Assembly: GCF_021044795.1 (NCBI RefSeq)
Contig: NZ_JAJNOP010000045.1
Reading direction: 5' to 3' (one strand)
DNA length: 14,652 nt
DNA from: Acidaminococcus hominis
Lineage (GTDB): Bacteria > Bacillota > Negativicutes > Acidaminococcales > Acidaminococcaceae
Shown: positions 7,228 to 13,818 of the stretch, piece by piece
How the letters are laid out: the number at the start of each line of letters is the position of its first letter
Numbering within the stretch: the stretch's first letter is position 1
Translations under genes and position numbers: made by a program
Notes under the pieces: generated by a model
Seen by the model: the letters and a program-made list of their open reading frames with translations, nothing else
What the model was told of the DNA's origin: nothing
The model's database searches: none

Positions 7228-8228
7228 TTCGTCACCCGAACGCTGTCCTTGGCGTTCCACCGGATTCCTACCCGATCATCCGGTTCCCAGCGCTTGTGGT
7301 CATCATAGTATTGATAGGCAGTGACCAACTCATTGGAATTGTCCAGACGGATGAACACCTTGTCAAAGGTGCCGCAGAACAGAATTTCCACCACGGTGCC
7401 GTAATAGAAGGAACCGGGTTTGTCCGGGTCTTCGTCTTCTTCCTTGGTAACGATGACGAATTCCGGCCGCACGGAAATCAGATGGTCCTCATCTCCCTCA
7501 ATGTCAAAGAAGTTGTTTTCGCCAATAAAGCTGGCGGCAAACTTGCTTTTGGGAGCCTGGTAAATCCGGGTGGGGGGATCGTCCTGCTCAATCCGCCCGC
7601 CGTTGACGATAATAACACGGTCGCTCATGGTCAGGGCTTCTTCCTGATCATGGGTTACATAGATGAAAGTGATGCCCAGGCCGCGTTGGAGATTTTTCAA
7701 ATCCAGCTGCATTTTTTTCCGCAGCTTATAGTCCAGGGCGCCCAGGGGTTCGTCCAAAAGCAGTACCTTGGGGTTGTTCACCAGAGCCCGGGCGATGGCC
7801 ACCCGCTGCTGCTGGCCGCCGCTCATCTGCTGGGGCTTTCGGTAGCGAAGGTTCTCCAATTGGGTCAGGTACAGCACCTGGTCGATGCGTTCCTGCTGTT
7901 CTTCCTTGGGGACCTTCTTCATCATCAGGCCAAAGCGGATGTTGTCCTCCACGGTCATGTGGGGGAACAGGGCGTAATGCTGGAAGACCATATTGACATT
8001 GCGTTTATAGGGTGCCAGTTTTGTTACATCTTCGTCATCCAGATAAATATGACCGGTACTGGGAGTTTCCAGTCCGGCAATCATACGCAGAATGGTAGTT
8101 TTACCACAGCCGGACGGTCCCAGCAGGGTAACGAATTCTCCGTCGTATATGGTCAAATCCAGCGGCGGAATAATCACGTTGTTCTCAAATTCCTTGGTGA
8201 TACCCACCAGGCGAATCATTTCTTTCAT
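7224..8228 (-). CDS. potA: Polyamine ABC transporter ATP-binding protein PotA
   Basis: ATPase of the polyamine importer, 334 residues. Visible motifs are Walker A GPSGCGKTT (37-45), Q-loop near FQHYALFP (82-89), signature MSGGQQQR (135-142), Walker B VLLLDEP (155-161), D-loop GALD, and the switch histidine H193 in YVTHDQEEAL. The C-terminal ~90 residues form the TOBE-type regulatory domain of the PotA/UgpC group. It is the first gene of potABCD and has an extended -10 promoter at 8271-8276. Two starts are possible: the ATG at 8228 lies directly against a weak GAGAG, while the ATG at 8219 has that site nine bases before it, so 8219 may be the real start. The presence of potB, potC and potD downstream fixes the polyamine assignment. 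Confidence 0.94.
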   Translation of the reverse strand: MKEMIRLVGITKEFENNVIIPPLDLTIYDGEFVTLLGPSGCGKTTILRMIAGLETPSTGHIYLDDEDVTKLAPYKRNVNMVFQHYALFPHMTVEDNIRFGLMMKKVPKEEQQERIDQVLYLTQLENLRYRKPQQMSGGQQQRVAIARALVNNPKVLLLDEPLGALDYKLRKKMQLDLKNLQRGLGITFIYVTHDQEEALTMSDRVIIVNGGRIEQDDPPTRIYQAPKSKFAASFIGENNFFDIEGDEDHLISVRPEFVIVTKEEDEDPDKPGSFYYGTVVEILFCGTFDKVFIRLDNSNELVTAYQYYDDHKRWEPDDRVGIRWNAKDSVRVTK

Positions 8229-8266
8229 CTCTCAGTTGTCACGACCTTTCTTATTTTAAACAATAC

Positions 8267-8281
8267 GCACATTATAGCATG
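8267..8281 (-). promoter_or_regulatory. Extended -10 promoter of potABCD
   Basis: On the minus strand the sequence TGCTATAAT places TATAAT at 8271-8276 with the TG of an extended -10. No good -35 is present at 17 bases (TGTTAT is the nearest), which is common for extended -10 promoters. The start site would be near 8264, about 36 nt before the ATG. The 15-base core CATGCTATAATGTGC is identical to that of the glutamate dehydrogenase promoter. Confidence 0.65.
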
Positions 8282-8428
8282 TTTGCCCCTGCGATAACAG
8301 AAAAGAAAGGCAAGAAAAACCCATTTTTTTGTAAAATTTTCCCGGATTTTGCTACCTTTGAAACGATATTCGAAAAACGGTTCATGTTACGGAAAAGATT
8401 GCAGGAATTTCATAGGAGGCTAACGAAT

Positions 8429-8440
8429 ATGTTTCTATGA
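8429..8440 (+). CDS. Three-codon leader ORF (Met-Phe-Leu)
   Basis: ATG TTT CTA TGA follows a perfect AGGAGG (8414-8419) with a 9-base gap, the best ribosome site in the region. Its TGA overlaps the ATG of a second small ORF at 8437. No other use for this Shine-Dalgarno is apparent. It may only load ribosomes for the next reading frame, or it may be chance. Confidence 0.3.
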   Translation: MFL

Positions 8441-8520
8441 AATACAGTTTAGATATGAAGCAGAAAGCAGCCAAAATGGGAAAGCCGGATTTTAGGTCCG
8501 GGAGAGGAGGTACAGCATGA
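8437..8520 (+). CDS. Possible 27-residue leader peptide before the HD-domain gene
   Basis: The frame begins with ATG overlapping the stop of the three-codon ORF (ATGA) and runs 27 codons, rich in lysine and arginine (MKYSLDMKQKAAKMGKPDF, then RSGRGGTA). It ends in a TGA that overlaps the ATG of the HD-domain gene, again as ATGA. Each overlap would let ribosomes pass from one frame to the next. The codons at the end also contain the AGGAGG (8505-8510) used by the HD gene. There is no recognisable domain. Conservation of the frame in relatives would be needed to accept it as real. Confidence 0.3.
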   Translation: MKYSLDMKQKAAKMGKPDFRSGRGGTA

Positions 8521-9770
8521 CTACGGTGACAGCATCGGAGATTGCCCTTCCGCGGGATTTGATCCAGTTTGTGTTTGAAGCTGCCTATATCCAGCGCTGG
8601 AATGACCACATTCGTCCCCAGGGCTTTACAGAGCTTGACAAGCAGGCCCACAAGATGATGATTGCCTATATTCTGGCCCGGTACGAGGAGCAGGATCATC
8701 ACGCCCAATTGGATTGGCAGGTGCTGATTGAGGGAGGTATTTTTGAATTCCTCCACCGGATTGTTTTGACGGACATCAAGCCCCCGGTTTTTCACGAATT
8801 GATGCGCAAAAGTGGTCCCCGTCTGAATGGGTGGGTCTATAAGGAACTGGCCAGGAGGGTTCCCTCGTTGGCAGGGTCTGCCTTTATGGACCGGCTGCAG
8901 GCGTACCTGGATGGCAATGACCATCCCCTGGAAAAGCAGCTGCTCCGGGCAGCCCATTATTTGGCCACGGAATGGGAATTCCGGATTATCTATCATATGA
9001 ATCAGGGAATCTTTGGGGTGGAGGAAATCAAAACCGCCATTGCCGACGAAATTGAGGAACACACCAATTTGGCCGGGGTACAGAAGATTGCCATGAACGG
9101 GAAAACCCGGAAATTTGTGGACCTGATTGGGAAGCTTCGCTTCCAGAAACGCTGGTCCCAGTCCCCTCGGATGCCGGAAACCTCCGTTATGGGGCATGTG
9201 CTGGTGGTTGCCATTATGGGGTACTTCTGTGCCCAGTATATGGGAGCCTGCCCTGCCCGGGTGGTCAACGATTTTCTGGCCGGTCTTTGGCATGACCTGC
9301 CGGAGGTGCTGACCCGGGATATCATTTCGCCCATCAAACGTTCCATTGAAGGCCTGGATGAACTGATCAAGGAAATTGAGCAGCGGCAGATGGAAGAAAT
9401 CCTGCTGCCCCTTTTGCCGGCAGCGTGGCATAAGGATATCCTCAACTTCACGGTCAATGAGTTCCGGAACCGGATTTGGGACGGGGGAGAACTGATTCTC
9501 CTGTCGGGGGATATCCCTGCCCAGTATAATGCAGACCGCTATAGCCCGGTGGATGGGGAAGTGCTCAAGGGCTGTGACCATCTGGCTGCCTTTATGGAGG
9601 CCTGGCTCAGCGTCCAATGCGGCATTTCTTCCGTTCATCTGACCCGTGTCATTGACGAATTGCCCCGTCAGTATAAAGGTAAAATTGTAGGGGGAATCCC
9701 GTTTGGCCGCATCTATCAACAGTTTATGGAGGATGACCCGGCTTCTGGAAAAGGCTGGATTGTTCAATGA
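8517..9770 (+). CDS. Tandem HD-domain protein, YfbR-like nucleotidase/phosphohydrolase
   Basis: A 417-residue cytosolic protein with two HD-type repeats. The C-terminal one is intact: R212-W213, then H227 (PETSVMGH), H259-D260 (GLWHDLPEVLTRDIISPIK) and a distal aspartate D354 (GCDHLAAF) form the metal site, and the RW...R...H layout resembles E. coli YfbR, a 5'-deoxynucleotidase. The N-terminal part repeats the layout (R27-W28, H45, then GGIFEFLHRIVLTDIKPP at 73-90), but the HD pair is replaced by E76-F77, so it is probably catalytically dead. A nucleotide phosphohydrolase role is likely; the substrate is unknown. AGGAGG lies 6 bases before the ATG. No clear promoter was found in the 288-base gap to potA. 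No terminator separates it from the dehydrogenase, 105 bases on, which has its own promoter. Confidence 0.82.
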   Translation: MTTVTASEIALPRDLIQFVFEAAYIQRWNDHIRPQGFTELDKQAHKMMIAYILARYEEQDHHAQLDWQVLIEGGIFEFLHRIVLTDIKPPVFHELMRKSGPRLNGWVYKELARRVPSLAGSAFMDRLQAYLDGNDHPLEKQLLRAAHYLATEWEFRIIYHMNQGIFGVEEIKTAIADEIEEHTNLAGVQKIAMNGKTRKFVDLIGKLRFQKRWSQSPRMPETSVMGHVLVVAIMGYFCAQYMGACPARVVNDFLAGLWHDLPEVLTRDIISPIKRSIEGLDELIKEIEQRQMEEILLPLLPAAWHKDILNFTVNEFRNRIWDGGELILLSGDIPAQYNADRYSPVDGEVLKGCDHLAAFMEAWLSVQCGISSVHLTRVIDELPRQYKGKIVGGIPFGRIYQQFMEDDPASGKGWIVQ

Positions 9771-9819
9771 ATACAAAATTGTATACAAAATACATAAAAA
9801 TAAACTGTTATTTCTGAAT

Positions 9820-9837
9820 CATGCTATAATGTGCATG
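9820..9837 (+). promoter_or_regulatory. Extended -10 promoter of glutamate dehydrogenase
   Basis: TGCTATAAT places TATAAT at 9825-9830 with an extended -10 TG; the -35 region is weak. CATGC (9820-9824) and GCATG (9833-9837) form an inverted repeat exactly around the -10 box, which could be an operator. The ribosome site AGGAGG (9862-9867) and the ATG at 9876 follow. Confidence 0.65.
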
Positions 9838-9875
9838 TAAGGGTTCACTAGATAATATTTTAGGAGGCGTTACAA

Positions 9876-11114
9876 ATGAGTTTATTTGAAATGGCAAAGA
9901 TCCCGATGGAAGAAGCTAGCAAGCTGATCAACTTGGATCCCAACGCTGAGGCTGTTATTTCTCAACCTGAACGTACTCTGGAAGTTAGCATCCCTGTAAA
10001 GATGGATGATGGCACTGTGAAGGTATTCACTGGCTACCGTTCTCAGAACAGCACCATCCTGGGACCTGCTAAAGGCGGCGTTCGGTACCATCAGAACGTG
10101 TCCATGGATGAAGTTAAAACTCTGGGTTTCTGGATGACCACCAAATGCGCAATTGCTGGTCTGCCTTATGGCGGCGGCAAAGGCGGCATTATCGTTGATC
10201 CTTCCAAGCTGTCCAAAGGGGAATTGGAACGCTTGACTCGTGGCTGGATCGACAAGATTGCTCCGGTAATCGGCGAAAAGAAAGATATCCCTGCTCCTGA
10301 TGTTAACACCAATGCCCAAATCATGGCTTGGATGTGCGATGAATTCTCCAAGATCAGCGGCTCCTACGAACCGGGCTTTATCACTGGTAAAGCAGTTTGC
10401 ATGGGCGGCTCCCTGGGCAGAACTTCCGCTACCGGCCGCGGCGTAATCACTGCAGCTCTGGAAGCTCTGAAAGTAGCTGGCAAGGATCCTAAGAAATCCA
10501 CCCTGGCTATCCAAGGTTTCGGTAATGTAGGCAGCTGGACCGCTAAATGCGCTCATGATGCCGGCCTGAAGATTGTTGCTTTGAGCGACATCAGCGGCGG
10601 CCTGTATGACGAAAATGGCCTGGATCCCTACAAACTGGAAGAATACGCTAAGACCAATGGCGGCGTAATCAAAGGCTATCCTGGTGCAAAAGCCATCACC
10701 AACGAAGAAGTTCTGGAACAAAAAGTTACCGTTCTGATTCCGGCTGCTCTGGAACTGCAGATCACCGGCAAGAATGCTGACAAGATCCAAGCTGAAATCA
10801 TCGTTGAAGCTGCTAACGGCCCGACCGATGCAGATGCTGATAAGATTCTGCAAAAGAGAGGCATCCCCGTTGTTCCTGATGTTCTGGCCAACGGCGGCGG
10901 CGTAACTGTTTCTTACTTCGAATGGGTACAAAACCTGTACAGATACTTCTGGACTGAAGAAGAAGTAGTTGAAAGACAGGAAAAAATGATGGTTAAAGCC
11001 TTCAAGAACGTTTACGATGCTGCTAAGAAGTACAACACCACCATGCGTGTTGGCGCTTACATCGTAGCCCTGAATGCTTTGGCTGAACCCATGAAGCTGA
11101 GAGGCATTATCTAA
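9876..11114 (+). CDS. gdhA: Glutamate dehydrogenase, probably NAD-dependent
   Basis: A 412-residue enzyme that interconverts glutamate with 2-oxoglutarate and ammonia. The glutamate-binding and catalytic lysines K66 (PAKGGVRYH), K90 (TTKCAIAGLPYGGGKGG) and K102 have the same spacing, 24 and 12, as K89, K113 and K125 of the Clostridium symbiosum enzyme. The Rossmann fold carries GFGNVG (214-219), and the second strand ends in an aspartate (VALSD), which favours NAD over NADP. The length fits the catabolic ~410-residue branch. The codons favour GCT, GTT, ACT and AAA far more than the neighbours do, as in very highly expressed genes. AGGAGG lies 8 bases before the ATG. The gene is monocistronic, with its own promoter and a perfect terminator at 11155. 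In an amino-acid fermenter it would be a main catabolic enzyme. Confidence 0.96.
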   Translation: MSLFEMAKIPMEEASKLINLDPNAEAVISQPERTLEVSIPVKMDDGTVKVFTGYRSQNSTILGPAKGGVRYHQNVSMDEVKTLGFWMTTKCAIAGLPYGGGKGGIIVDPSKLSKGELERLTRGWIDKIAPVIGEKKDIPAPDVNTNAQIMAWMCDEFSKISGSYEPGFITGKAVCMGGSLGRTSATGRGVITAALEALKVAGKDPKKSTLAIQGFGNVGSWTAKCAHDAGLKIVALSDISGGLYDENGLDPYKLEEYAKTNGGVIKGYPGAKAITNEEVLEQKVTVLIPAALELQITGKNADKIQAEIIVEAANGPTDADADKILQKRGIPVVPDVLANGGGVTVSYFEWVQNLYRYFWTEEEVVERQEKMMVKAFKNVYDAAKKYNTTMRVGAYIVALNALAEPMKLRGII

Positions 11115-11154
11115 GCGAACCCTACAATCGGCTCACTGTACTGGGAAAGTACAC

Positions 11155-11188
11155 AAAGCTCCAGGCAAGCAATTGCCTGGAGCTTTTC
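11155..11188 (+). terminator. Terminator of glutamate dehydrogenase
   Basis: AAAGCTCCAGGCAA and TTGCCTGGAGCTTT form a perfect 14-bp stem with a GCAA tetraloop, ending in TTTT. It lies 40 bases after the gdhA stop. Confidence 0.92.
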
Positions 11189-11293
11189 GTCTGTCTGGAT
11201 AGGAAGGTCCGTATTTGCCTAGCCGTTTTCCAGCGGCTGGGGCAGCGGGAGCTTGTTCCAGAAGAACGAAGACGGGTATTGCAGCTTAAATAA
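11189..11293 (+). other. Coding-like strip without a start codon, possible gene remnant
   Basis: After the gdhA terminator, the frame ending in TAA at 11291-11293 reads LAVFQRLGQRELVPEERRRVLQLK, which looks like a real amphipathic protein end rather than noise. No ATG or GTG precedes it; an ATT or an out-of-frame TTG lies just after AGGAAGG (11200s), and the frame runs back into the terminator. It is probably a decayed gene end or chance. The neighbouring frame gives a poorer peptide. Confidence 0.25.
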
Positions 11294-11296
11294 GGC

Positions 11297-11325
11297 TTGC
11301 AATTTGCCGGGGAACATCGTATAAT
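11297..11325 (+). promoter_or_regulatory. Promoter of the candidate RNA upstream of murI
   Basis: TTGCAA (11297-11302) and TATAAT (11320-11325) are separated by exactly 17 bases, among the best promoters in the window. TGTATACA (11325-11332) overlaps the predicted start site and could be an operator. Confidence 0.75.
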
Positions 11326-11331
11326 GTATAC

Positions 11332-11446
11332 AAAATTATTCGACAACTTCATCTGATCCTTATTGGCATGGAAATGGTTTCCCCTGTTTCTGTCCGTCCG
11401 TAAGGCCTGAATGCATACCAAAAGGTATGGCAGTCAGGCCTTTTTT
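11332..11446 (+). ncRNA. Candidate small RNA or attenuator leader of murI
   Basis: A strong promoter ends at 11325 and a strong terminator ends at 11446, giving a transcript of about 115 nt with no credible protein. Its one ATG frame (11368-11403, 12 codons with stop) has no Shine-Dalgarno. The middle contains a small hairpin, GGAAA-TGG-TTTCC. It does not match 6S RNA, SRP RNA, tmRNA or any riboswitch I can recall. murI begins 53 bases after the terminator, and I see no clear promoter in that gap, so murI may be expressed by read-through. In that case the unit would be a regulatory leader rather than a free RNA. No alternative antiterminator pairing was found by eye. Confidence 0.5.
11402..11446 (+). 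terminator. Terminator of the candidate RNA
   Basis: AAGGCCTGA (11402-11410) pairs with TCAGGCCTT (11434-11442), and an inner CATACC/GGTATG stem continues the structure around an AAAA loop. TTTTTT follows at 11441-11446. No annotated gene ends nearby, so it must serve an RNA started at the promoter at 11297. Confidence 0.88.
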
Positions 11447-11498
11447 ATTTGCCCAAAGGGCGGGGCTACAGGGTATTGCAGACTTGGGAGGGAAAATC

Positions 11499-12323
11499 AT
11501 GAACAAAAATCAACCCATTGGTGTTATCGATTCCGGCGTAGGCGGCTTGACCGTCCTGAAATGGCTGAAGGCCAAAATGCCCCACGAAGACTTTATTTTT
11601 ATTGGGGATACGGCCCGGACGCCTTACGGCAACCGGTCCCGGGAAGAAATTACTCGCTTTGTAGGGGATATGACGGCGTATTTAAATGAATGCCGGATCA
11701 AACAGTTGGTGGTAGCCTGCAACACCATTACGGTGCTGGGTACGGATACCATTCGGGGGGATTATGATTTCACGGTGATTGGCATGGATAAGGGCGGCCA
11801 ATTGGTCCCTTCCCTGACCAAGAATAAACGGGTGGGCTTTTTTGCCACGGATTTTACCGTGTCCACCGGTGCCCATAAAAAGGCCATTCAGGCAGTGGAT
11901 CCAAGCATTCAGGTGTTTGGCCAGGGTTGCCCCAAGTTTGTACCCTTGATTGAAGGGGAACGTTTTGGCAGCCCGGAGCTGAAGGCGGCCATCAAGGAAT
12001 ATGCCGATAAACTGCGGCAGCACCAGGTGGATACGGTGCTGCTGTCCTGCACCCATTATCCTTTTGTCCGGCAGGAAATTGAAGAGGAGTTTGGACCGTC
12101 AGTGACGGTTGTGGACCCGGCCGAGCAGACCACCCTGAACGCCATAGCGGACCTGGAAGCCCGGGGACTTGCCAAAACTGCCGGCGAAGGCAGTGTGGAC
12201 ATCTGCTTTACAGCGGACCTGGAGCGGGGACGCCGGCTGGCAGCCCGGATGCTGGATCCCAAGGACTGCCGTTTCCACCTCATTGACCTGAAAGCGGAAC
12301 CAAGCATAAGCGCAGCAGTCTGA
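11499..12323 (+). CDS. murI: Glutamate racemase (MurI)
   Basis: A 274-residue cofactor-independent racemase that makes D-glutamate for peptidoglycan. The two catalytic cysteines are C74 (VVACNTIT) and C184 (LLSCTHYPF), and the substrate-binding aspartate is D11 in GVIDSGVGG. The segments IFIGDTARTPYGNRS and FGQGCPKFVPLIEGE are typical of MurI. Two departures are visible: IGMDKGGQ (94-101) where most members have IGV(I/V)EPGA, and SCTHYP where GCTHYP is usual. I believe such variants occur in Negativicutes. The ATG at 11499 follows GGGAGGG with a 6-base gap; the longer open frame upstream to 11427 reads through the RNA terminator and is rejected. It may depend on read-through of the upstream RNA unit. 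It converges with the MATE gene and ends at a shared terminator. Confidence 0.92.
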   Translation: MNKNQPIGVIDSGVGGLTVLKWLKAKMPHEDFIFIGDTARTPYGNRSREEITRFVGDMTAYLNECRIKQLVVACNTITVLGTDTIRGDYDFTVIGMDKGGQLVPSLTKNKRVGFFATDFTVSTGAHKKAIQAVDPSIQVFGQGCPKFVPLIEGERFGSPELKAAIKEYADKLRQHQVDTVLLSCTHYPFVRQEIEEEFGPSVTVVDPAEQTTLNAIADLEARGLAKTAGEGSVDICFTADLERGRRLAARMLDPKDCRFHLIDLKAEPSISAAV

Positions 12324-12327
12324 ACCA

Positions 12328-12370
12328 AAAAATCCCTTCTCTCGCAGAACCCGTGAGAGAAGGGATTTTT
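12328..12370. terminator. Bidirectional terminator between murI and the MATE gene
   Basis: AAAAATCCCTTCTCTC (12328-12343) and GAGAGAAGGGATTTTT (12355-12370) form a perfect 16-bp stem with an 11-base loop. The A-run on one side and T-run on the other let it work for both convergent genes; the MATE stop lies 5 bases beyond it. Confidence 0.92.
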
Positions 12371-12374
12371 CTTG

Positions 12375-13715
12375 TCAGATCAACGCTTTTTTCCAGGTGC
12401 CCTGGTGCCAGCGCCAGAAGAACACCAGTCCCCGGGTACATTCGTCCAGGGCCATGGCCAGCCAAATGCCGGCCAGTCCCCACAGCAGGTGGACGCCGAA
12501 GAACCAGCCGCCCAGTACGGAAAAGGACCACATGAAGATGATGCCGATGGTAATGGGGGCCTTTACGTCCCCGGCAGCATTCAGGGCCATAACCATGCAC
12601 ATATTCACGGCCCGGCCAATTTCCAGGAAGATGTCGATGAAAAGAATCACCTTCCCCAAGGCGTGGACTTCTGGATCATTGGTAAAGACGGAGAAAATCA
12701 GGTCGCTGTGGAAGTAGACCAAAATCGCCAGGGAGCCAGAAAGCAGCATGGAAACGAAGATGGTGAATTTTACCCGCTGGTCCACTTCCCGGTTGTTGTC
12801 CGCCCCTTTAAAGTAGCTGACCAGAATTTGGGTGGCCATAGCCAGGGATTGGGAGTACAGGTAGCTGATCATGGCAATGATGTAGGCATATACCTTGGTA
12901 GTGATTACCGCAATGCCAAACAGATTCACAAAGGTCATCAGGGTCGTCTGGGACAACTGGTAGGAGAAGGTTTCTCCTGCCGAGGGAATTCCCAGATACA
13001 GGAGCTTGGACAGTTCCTTTTTGGGGAAAGGCCGCAAATGGGAAAGGGACAGGCGGATGGGGGTCTTTTTCCGGCACAGGTACAGCACCAGCACAAGGCC
13101 CAGGGTTTTGGCCGTATTGGTGGAAATGCATACTCCCAGGACGCCCAGGGAAGGAATGGGGCCCAACCCGTGAATCAGCACCATATTGCCGCAGATGTTC
13201 AGGATGTTCATGACGGCGGAGCAGAGCATAGTTTCCCGCAGCAGGGAAAAGCCCCGGAGAAAAGAGATAAAGGCGGTGTAGGCGCTTTGGATAATGATAA
13301 AAAGCCCAATCCAGCGCAGATACAGGGTGGCATCCGGGTAAATTTCCAGGGGTACCCCCAAAAGCTGCAGGAAAAAGCGGGGAAACAGGAAAAGAATCAG
13401 GCTGATTAGGGTGCCCAGCGTCAGGTTCAGGGCCAGGGATACGGAGCAGACCCGGCTGGCCTGGCTCAGATTGCCGGCACCTCGGTAGTGGGCAATCAAA
13501 ATGGTGGCCGCCTGGGAGAGCACGGATAGGGTCAAAATAATCATATTGATGATCATGTTGTCGTTGCCTACCGCTGCTACAGCATCCTGGGAATAGTGGC
13601 TCAGCATGAATTGGTCCATGTTGGGCACCAGCATCTGCAGACCGATTTCAATGAAAATAGGCAGGGACATGGCAAACACGGTCCATTTACTTTTGTATTC
13701 CTGTGGTGTTGTCAT
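12375..13715 (-). CDS. MATE-family efflux transporter
   Basis: A 446-residue inner-membrane protein with about twelve hydrophobic segments in two similar halves, as in the multidrug and toxin extrusion family (MatE domains, roughly residues 20-180 and 245-405). Cation-driven export of drugs or metabolites is the family role; the cargo is unknown. The opening segment with PIFIEIGLQMLVPNMDQFMLSHYSQDAVAAVGNDN is typical. The ATG at 13715 is chosen because GGAGG lies 5 bases before it; a TTG four codons upstream is part of that ribosome site. It has its own promoter, flanked by an inverted repeat, and is divergent from niaR, which may or may not control it. It ends at the shared terminator with murI. 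Confidence 0.92.
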   Translation of the reverse strand: MTTPQEYKSKWTVFAMSLPIFIEIGLQMLVPNMDQFMLSHYSQDAVAAVGNDNMIINMIILTLSVLSQAATILIAHYRGAGNLSQASRVCSVSLALNLTLGTLISLILFLFPRFFLQLLGVPLEIYPDATLYLRWIGLFIIIQSAYTAFISFLRGFSLLRETMLCSAVMNILNICGNMVLIHGLGPIPSLGVLGVCISTNTAKTLGLVLVLYLCRKKTPIRLSLSHLRPFPKKELSKLLYLGIPSAGETFSYQLSQTTLMTFVNLFGIAVITTKVYAYIIAMISYLYSQSLAMATQILVSYFKGADNNREVDQRVKFTIFVSMLLSGSLAILVYFHSDLIFSVFTNDPEVHALGKVILFIDIFLEIGRAVNMCMVMALNAAGDVKAPITIGIIFMWSFSVLGGWFFGVHLLWGLAGIWLAMALDECTRGLVFFWRWHQGTWKKALI

Positions 13716-13737
13716 ACTAGCCTCCAAAAAATAACTT

Positions 13738-13775
13738 CCTTGTTATCCTAGCACAGGGGGGAAAGAGTAACAAGG
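13738..13775. repeat. Inverted repeat enclosing the MATE promoter, probable operator
   Basis: CCTTGTTA (13738-13745) and TAACAAGG (13768-13775) are perfect 8-bp arms with a 22-base centre. One arm covers the -35 box of the MATE promoter and the other abuts its -10 box, so the half-sites lie 30 bases, about three helical turns, apart on the same face. A protein dimer or pair bound here would block transcription. Confidence 0.5.
13745..13773 (-). promoter_or_regulatory. Promoter of the MATE transporter gene
   Basis: On the minus strand, TTGTTA (13768-13773) and TAGGAT (13745-13750) are separated by exactly 17 bases. The start site would lie near 13738, about 23 nt before the ATG. Confidence 0.6.
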
Positions 13776-13803
13776 TTTCCAAAAAAGTTACGAATAGTGC
13801 CTT

Positions 13804-13818
13804 ATTTCTGATAGAAAT
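13804..13818. repeat. Short palindrome in the MATE-niaR intergenic region
   Basis: ATTTCT and AGAAAT form a perfect 6-bp inverted repeat around GAT. It lies upstream of both divergent genes. It could be a regulator site, for NiaR or another protein, but no consensus match is claimed. Confidence 0.3.

Noticed and set aside
8382..9788. Open frame of 468 codons on the minus strand
   Set aside because: It is the antisense shadow of the HD-domain gene, which has metal-site motifs, a strong ribosome site and coupled start; the minus-strand peptide has no recognisable features.
11368..11403. Twelve-codon frame MEMVSPVSVRP inside the candidate RNA, considered as an attenuator leader peptide
   Set aside because: There is no Shine-Dalgarno before it and no run of a single amino acid's codons that would sense a charged tRNA.
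12372..13409. Open frame of 345 codons on the plus strand
   Set aside because: Shadow of the MATE transporter; low-complexity His/Gln/Gly-rich peptide and no ribosome site.
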